DNA of 6,966 bases, taken from contig WRJW01000155.1 in assembly GCA_009778375.1 (NCBI GenBank), forward strand, positions 1-6,966, read 5' to 3'. The notes below the pieces were generated by a model. It was not told the origin of the DNA, made no database searches, and saw only the letters and a list, made by a program, of their open reading frames with translations. Of this stretch, positions 4,604 to 6,966 are shown piece by piece. The stretch's first letter is position 1. The number at the start of each line of letters is the position of its first letter. This stretch comes from Bacteroidota bacterium (lineage in GTDB: Bacteria > Bacteroidota > Bacteroidia > Bacteroidales > UBA932). The position numbers were made by a program, and so were the translations under genes.

Positions 4604-6966
4604 ATGTCGCAAAAAATAACGAATCAGCGTATTAGCTTCGCCACTTCCAAGACGCTTTTAGATTATCCCGATTTTTTGGAAGTGCAACTCAAATCTTTCA
4701 GAGATTTTTTTCAATTAGACACCACCCCCGAAAACAGGAAAAACGAAGGACTTTTTAATGTTTTTCGGGAGAACTTTCCCATTACCGACACCCGTAACAA
4801 CTTTGTGCTGGAGTTCATAGACTATTTTATTGATCCTCCGAGGTATACTATAGAAGATTGCTTAGATCGAGGGCTTACCTACAGCGTTCCCCTCAAGGCC
4901 AAACTCAAACTCTACTGCACCGACCCCGAACACGAGGACTTTGACACGGTAGTGCAGGATGTCTATCTGGGCACCATTCCCTATATGACCCCCCGCGGCA
5001 CCTTTGTGATCAACGGATCAGAACGGATTGTCGTCTCCCAACTCCACCGTTCGCCGGGGGTATTTTTTGGCCAAAGCATACACGCCAACGGGACCAAACT
5101 CTATTCTGCCCGGATTATCCCCTTTAAAGGATCCTGGATAGAGTTTGCCACCGACATCAACAACGTGATGTACGCCTACATCGACCGTAAAAAGAAATTG
5201 CCGGTAACCACACTGCTTCGCGCCATTGGATTCGAAAGCGATAAGGACATCCTCGAAATCTTTGGCTTGGCCAACGAAGAACCGGTCAACGAGGCCAACT
5301 TAAAGCACTTGATAGGCAGAAAATTAGCTGCCCGTGTATTAAAATCATGGATCGAGGATTTTGTGGACGAAGATACCGGAGAAGTGGTATCCATCGAGCG
5401 GAACGAGATTGTGGTAGACCGAGAAACCATATTGGAGCAGGGGCACTTGGAACTGATTCTTGAATCGGGGGCCGAAACAATCCTCCTGCATAAAGAAGAC
5501 GCCAACATCAGCGACTTTGCCATTATCCACAACACCCTCCAAAAGGATCCCTGTAACTCTGCCAAAGAGGCGGTGATTTACATCTACCGCCAATTGCGCA
5601 ACTCTGAACCGCCTGACGAAGCTACGGCCATGGATGTAATAGACAAGCTATTTTTCTCCGACAAGCGTTACGACTTAGGCGATGTGGGCCGTTATCGACT
5701 CAACAAAAAACTGCATCAGGAGACCGATCCCGCAATCAGGGTGCTCACCCGCCAGGACATCATTGCCATTATCACCTACCTGATTCAACTCATCAACTCC
5801 AAAGCAGCCGTAGACGATATTGACCATTTGAGCAACCGCCGGATCCGTACAGTAGGTGAACAATTGGCGAATCAGTTTAGCGTAGGGCTCTCCCGAATGG
5901 CCCGAACCATTCGCGAAAGAATGAATGTGCGTGACAACGAAGTATTTACCCCCATTGATCTGATCAATGCCAAGACCCTCTCCTCGGTCATCAATTCCTT
6001 CTTTGGCACCAGCCAACTCTCCCAGTTCATGGATCAAACCAATCCGTTGGCCGAAATGACCCACAAACGCCGCCTCTCGGCACTAGGCCCCGGCGGACTC
6101 TCCCGGGACCGTGCCGGCTTTGAGGTACGCGACGTCCACTATACCCATTACGGACGCCTTTGTCCCATTGAAACCCCCGAAGGCCCCAACATCGGGCTGA
6201 TCTCTTCGCTCTGCGTTTATGCCCGCATCAACGAGTTGGGATTTATCGAAACTCCCTACCGCAAAGTCGATGCAGGAACGGTAGACCTTAGCTCTAAAGG
6301 TTTTGTCTATATGAGCGCCGAAGAAGAAGAAGACCAGATGGTGGCCCAGGCCAACGTGCATCTTGACGATAACGGAATGATTACGGACGAACGGATTAAG
6401 TGTCGTTACGAAGCAGACTATCCCGTGGTAACCAAGGAAGAGGTGCACTATATGGACGTGGCTCCCAATCAGATTGCTTCGATCGCCGCCTCGTTGATCC
6501 CCTTTCTTGAACACGACGACGCCAACCGCGCCCTCATGGGATCTAACATGATGCGTCAGGCCGTTCCGCTGATCAAGCCCGAAGCACCCATCGTGGGCAC
6601 CGGCTTAGAAGGCCCGGTAGTGAGGGACAGCCGTACCCAAATCAATGCCGAAGGAAAAGGAGAAGTTGTGTATGTGGACGCCAATGAAATACACATTAAA
6701 TACGAACTTACAGAAGAAGAACGATTTGTAAGTTTTACTCCTGAAATCACCGTATATAGACTGCCGATATACCGTAAAACCAATCAGAACACCTCCATTA
6801 ACCTTAAACCTTTGGTACGCAAGGGCGACAAGGTTACGGCCGGTCAGATTCTGACAGAAGGCTACGGAACCCAAAACGGAGAATTAGCCTTAGGACGCAA
6901 CCTCAAAGTCGCCTTTATGCCCTGGAAAGGATATAATTTTGAAGATGCTATTGTATTGTCAGAAAG
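4604..6966 (+). CDS. rpoB: RNA polymerase beta subunit (partial, 3' end beyond window)
   Basis: RpoB is the beta subunit of RNA polymerase and forms one side of the catalytic cleft. The frame is open from ATG 4604 to the window edge, with 787 complete codons and two extra bases; bacterial beta is normally well over 1,100 residues, so the C-terminal part is missing. The N-terminus reads RISFATSKTLLDYPDFLEVQ, then GTFVINGSERIVVSQLHRSP. The rifampicin pocket is at 466-496 (FFGTSQLSQFMDQTN onward), with Asp477, His487 and Ser492 at the positions of E. coli Asp516, His526 and Ser531, the sensitive-type residues. VCP/LCPIETPEGPNIGLI and MGSNMMRQAVPL (645-656) follow. The visible end is EDAIVLSE. 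The start is supported by family alignment from memory and by the lack of an upstream in-frame extension. It is 102 bases after rplL, behind the attenuator-like hairpin. Confidence 0.98.
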   Translation, partial: MSQKITNQRISFATSKTLLDYPDFLEVQLKSFRDFFQLDTTPENRKNEGLFNVFRENFPITDTRNNFVLEFIDYFIDPPRYTIEDCLDRGLTYSVPLKAKLKLYCTDPEHEDFDTVVQDVYLGTIPYMTPRGTFVINGSERIVVSQLHRSPGVFFGQSIHANGTKLYSARIIPFKGSWIEFATDINNVMYAYIDRKKKLPVTTLLRAIGFESDKDILEIFGLANEEPVNEANLKHLIGRKLAARVLKSWIEDFVDEDTGEVVSIERNEIVVDRETILEQGHLELILESGAETILLHKEDANISDFAIIHNTLQKDPCNSAKEAVIYIYRQLRNSEPPDEATAMDVIDKLFFSDKRYDLGDVGRYRLNKKLHQETDPAIRVLTRQDIIAIITYLIQLINSKAAVDDIDHLSNRRIRTVGEQLANQFSVGLSRMARTIRERMNVRDNEVFTPIDLINAKTLSSVINSFFGTSQLSQFMDQTNPLAEMTHKRRLSALGPGGLSRDRAGFEVRDVHYTHYGRLCPIETPEGPNIGLISSLCVYARINELGFIETPYRKVDAGTVDLSSKGFVYMSAEEEEDQMVAQANVHLDDNGMITDERIKCRYEADYPVVTKEEVHYMDVAPNQIASIAASLIPFLEHDDANRALMGSNMMRQAVPLIKPEAPIVGTGLEGPVVRDSRTQINAEGKGEVVYVDANEIHIKYELTEEERFVSFTPEITVYRLPIYRKTNQNTSINLKPLVRKGDKVTAGQILTEGYGTQNGELALGRNLKVAFMPWKGYNFEDAIVLSE

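Noticed and set aside
5176..6874. Several minus-strand frames opposite rpoB
   Set aside because: The plus strand holds an uninterrupted, clearly conserved beta subunit; the antisense frames are shadows.

Overview
The window is an ordinary but informative piece of bacterial core genome: the translation/transcription supercluster around EF-Tu, the L11/L10 ribosomal operons and the start of rpoB. The protein sequences look like Bacteroidota: the beta-subunit Rif region reads VHYTHYGRLCPIETPEG, EF-Tu has HTPFHNKYRPQFF, and none of the seven protein start codons has a clear Shine-Dalgarno sequence. I cannot name a genus. GC content is about half by eye.

Layout, all on the + strand: an imperfect 27-nt hairpin (1-27) and a boxA-like sequence (32-43); tRNA-Gly(TCC) 62-137; tRNA-Thr(GGT) 144-218; tuf 247-1434; tRNA-Trp(CCA) 1459-1529; a 95-nt spacer with weak inverted repeats; secE 1625-1819; nusG 1831-2379; rplK 2393-2839; rplA 2853-3554; rplJ 3566-4090; rplL 4124-4501; a 102-nt spacer with a strong terminator-like hairpin (4533-4566); and rpoB from 4604 running off the right edge, with 787 codons visible. 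There is no gene-free stretch longer than about 100 bases and no credible minus-strand gene.

The genes work together. The tRNAs and EF-Tu deliver aminoacyl-tRNA. L11, L1, L10 and L7/L12 build the L1 stalk and the GTPase-associated centre where EF-Tu acts. NusG links ribosome and RNA polymerase, SecE is part of the membrane protein channel, and RpoB is the catalytic beta subunit. The order Gly-tRNA, Thr-tRNA, tuf, secE, nusG, rplKAJL, rpoB is the same as in Escherichia coli (glyT-thrT-tufB onward), with a tRNA-Trp gene between tuf and secE.

I found no new defence, mobile or biosynthetic system. The points worth a second look are regulatory: the hairpin with T-tract between rplL and rpoB, which fits a partial attenuator; the boxA-like element and hairpin ahead of the tRNA-tuf transcript; an A-C mismatch in the tRNA-Thr acceptor stem; and the very short spacers before rplK and rplJ, which leave no room for the usual L1 and L10 autoregulatory leaders.
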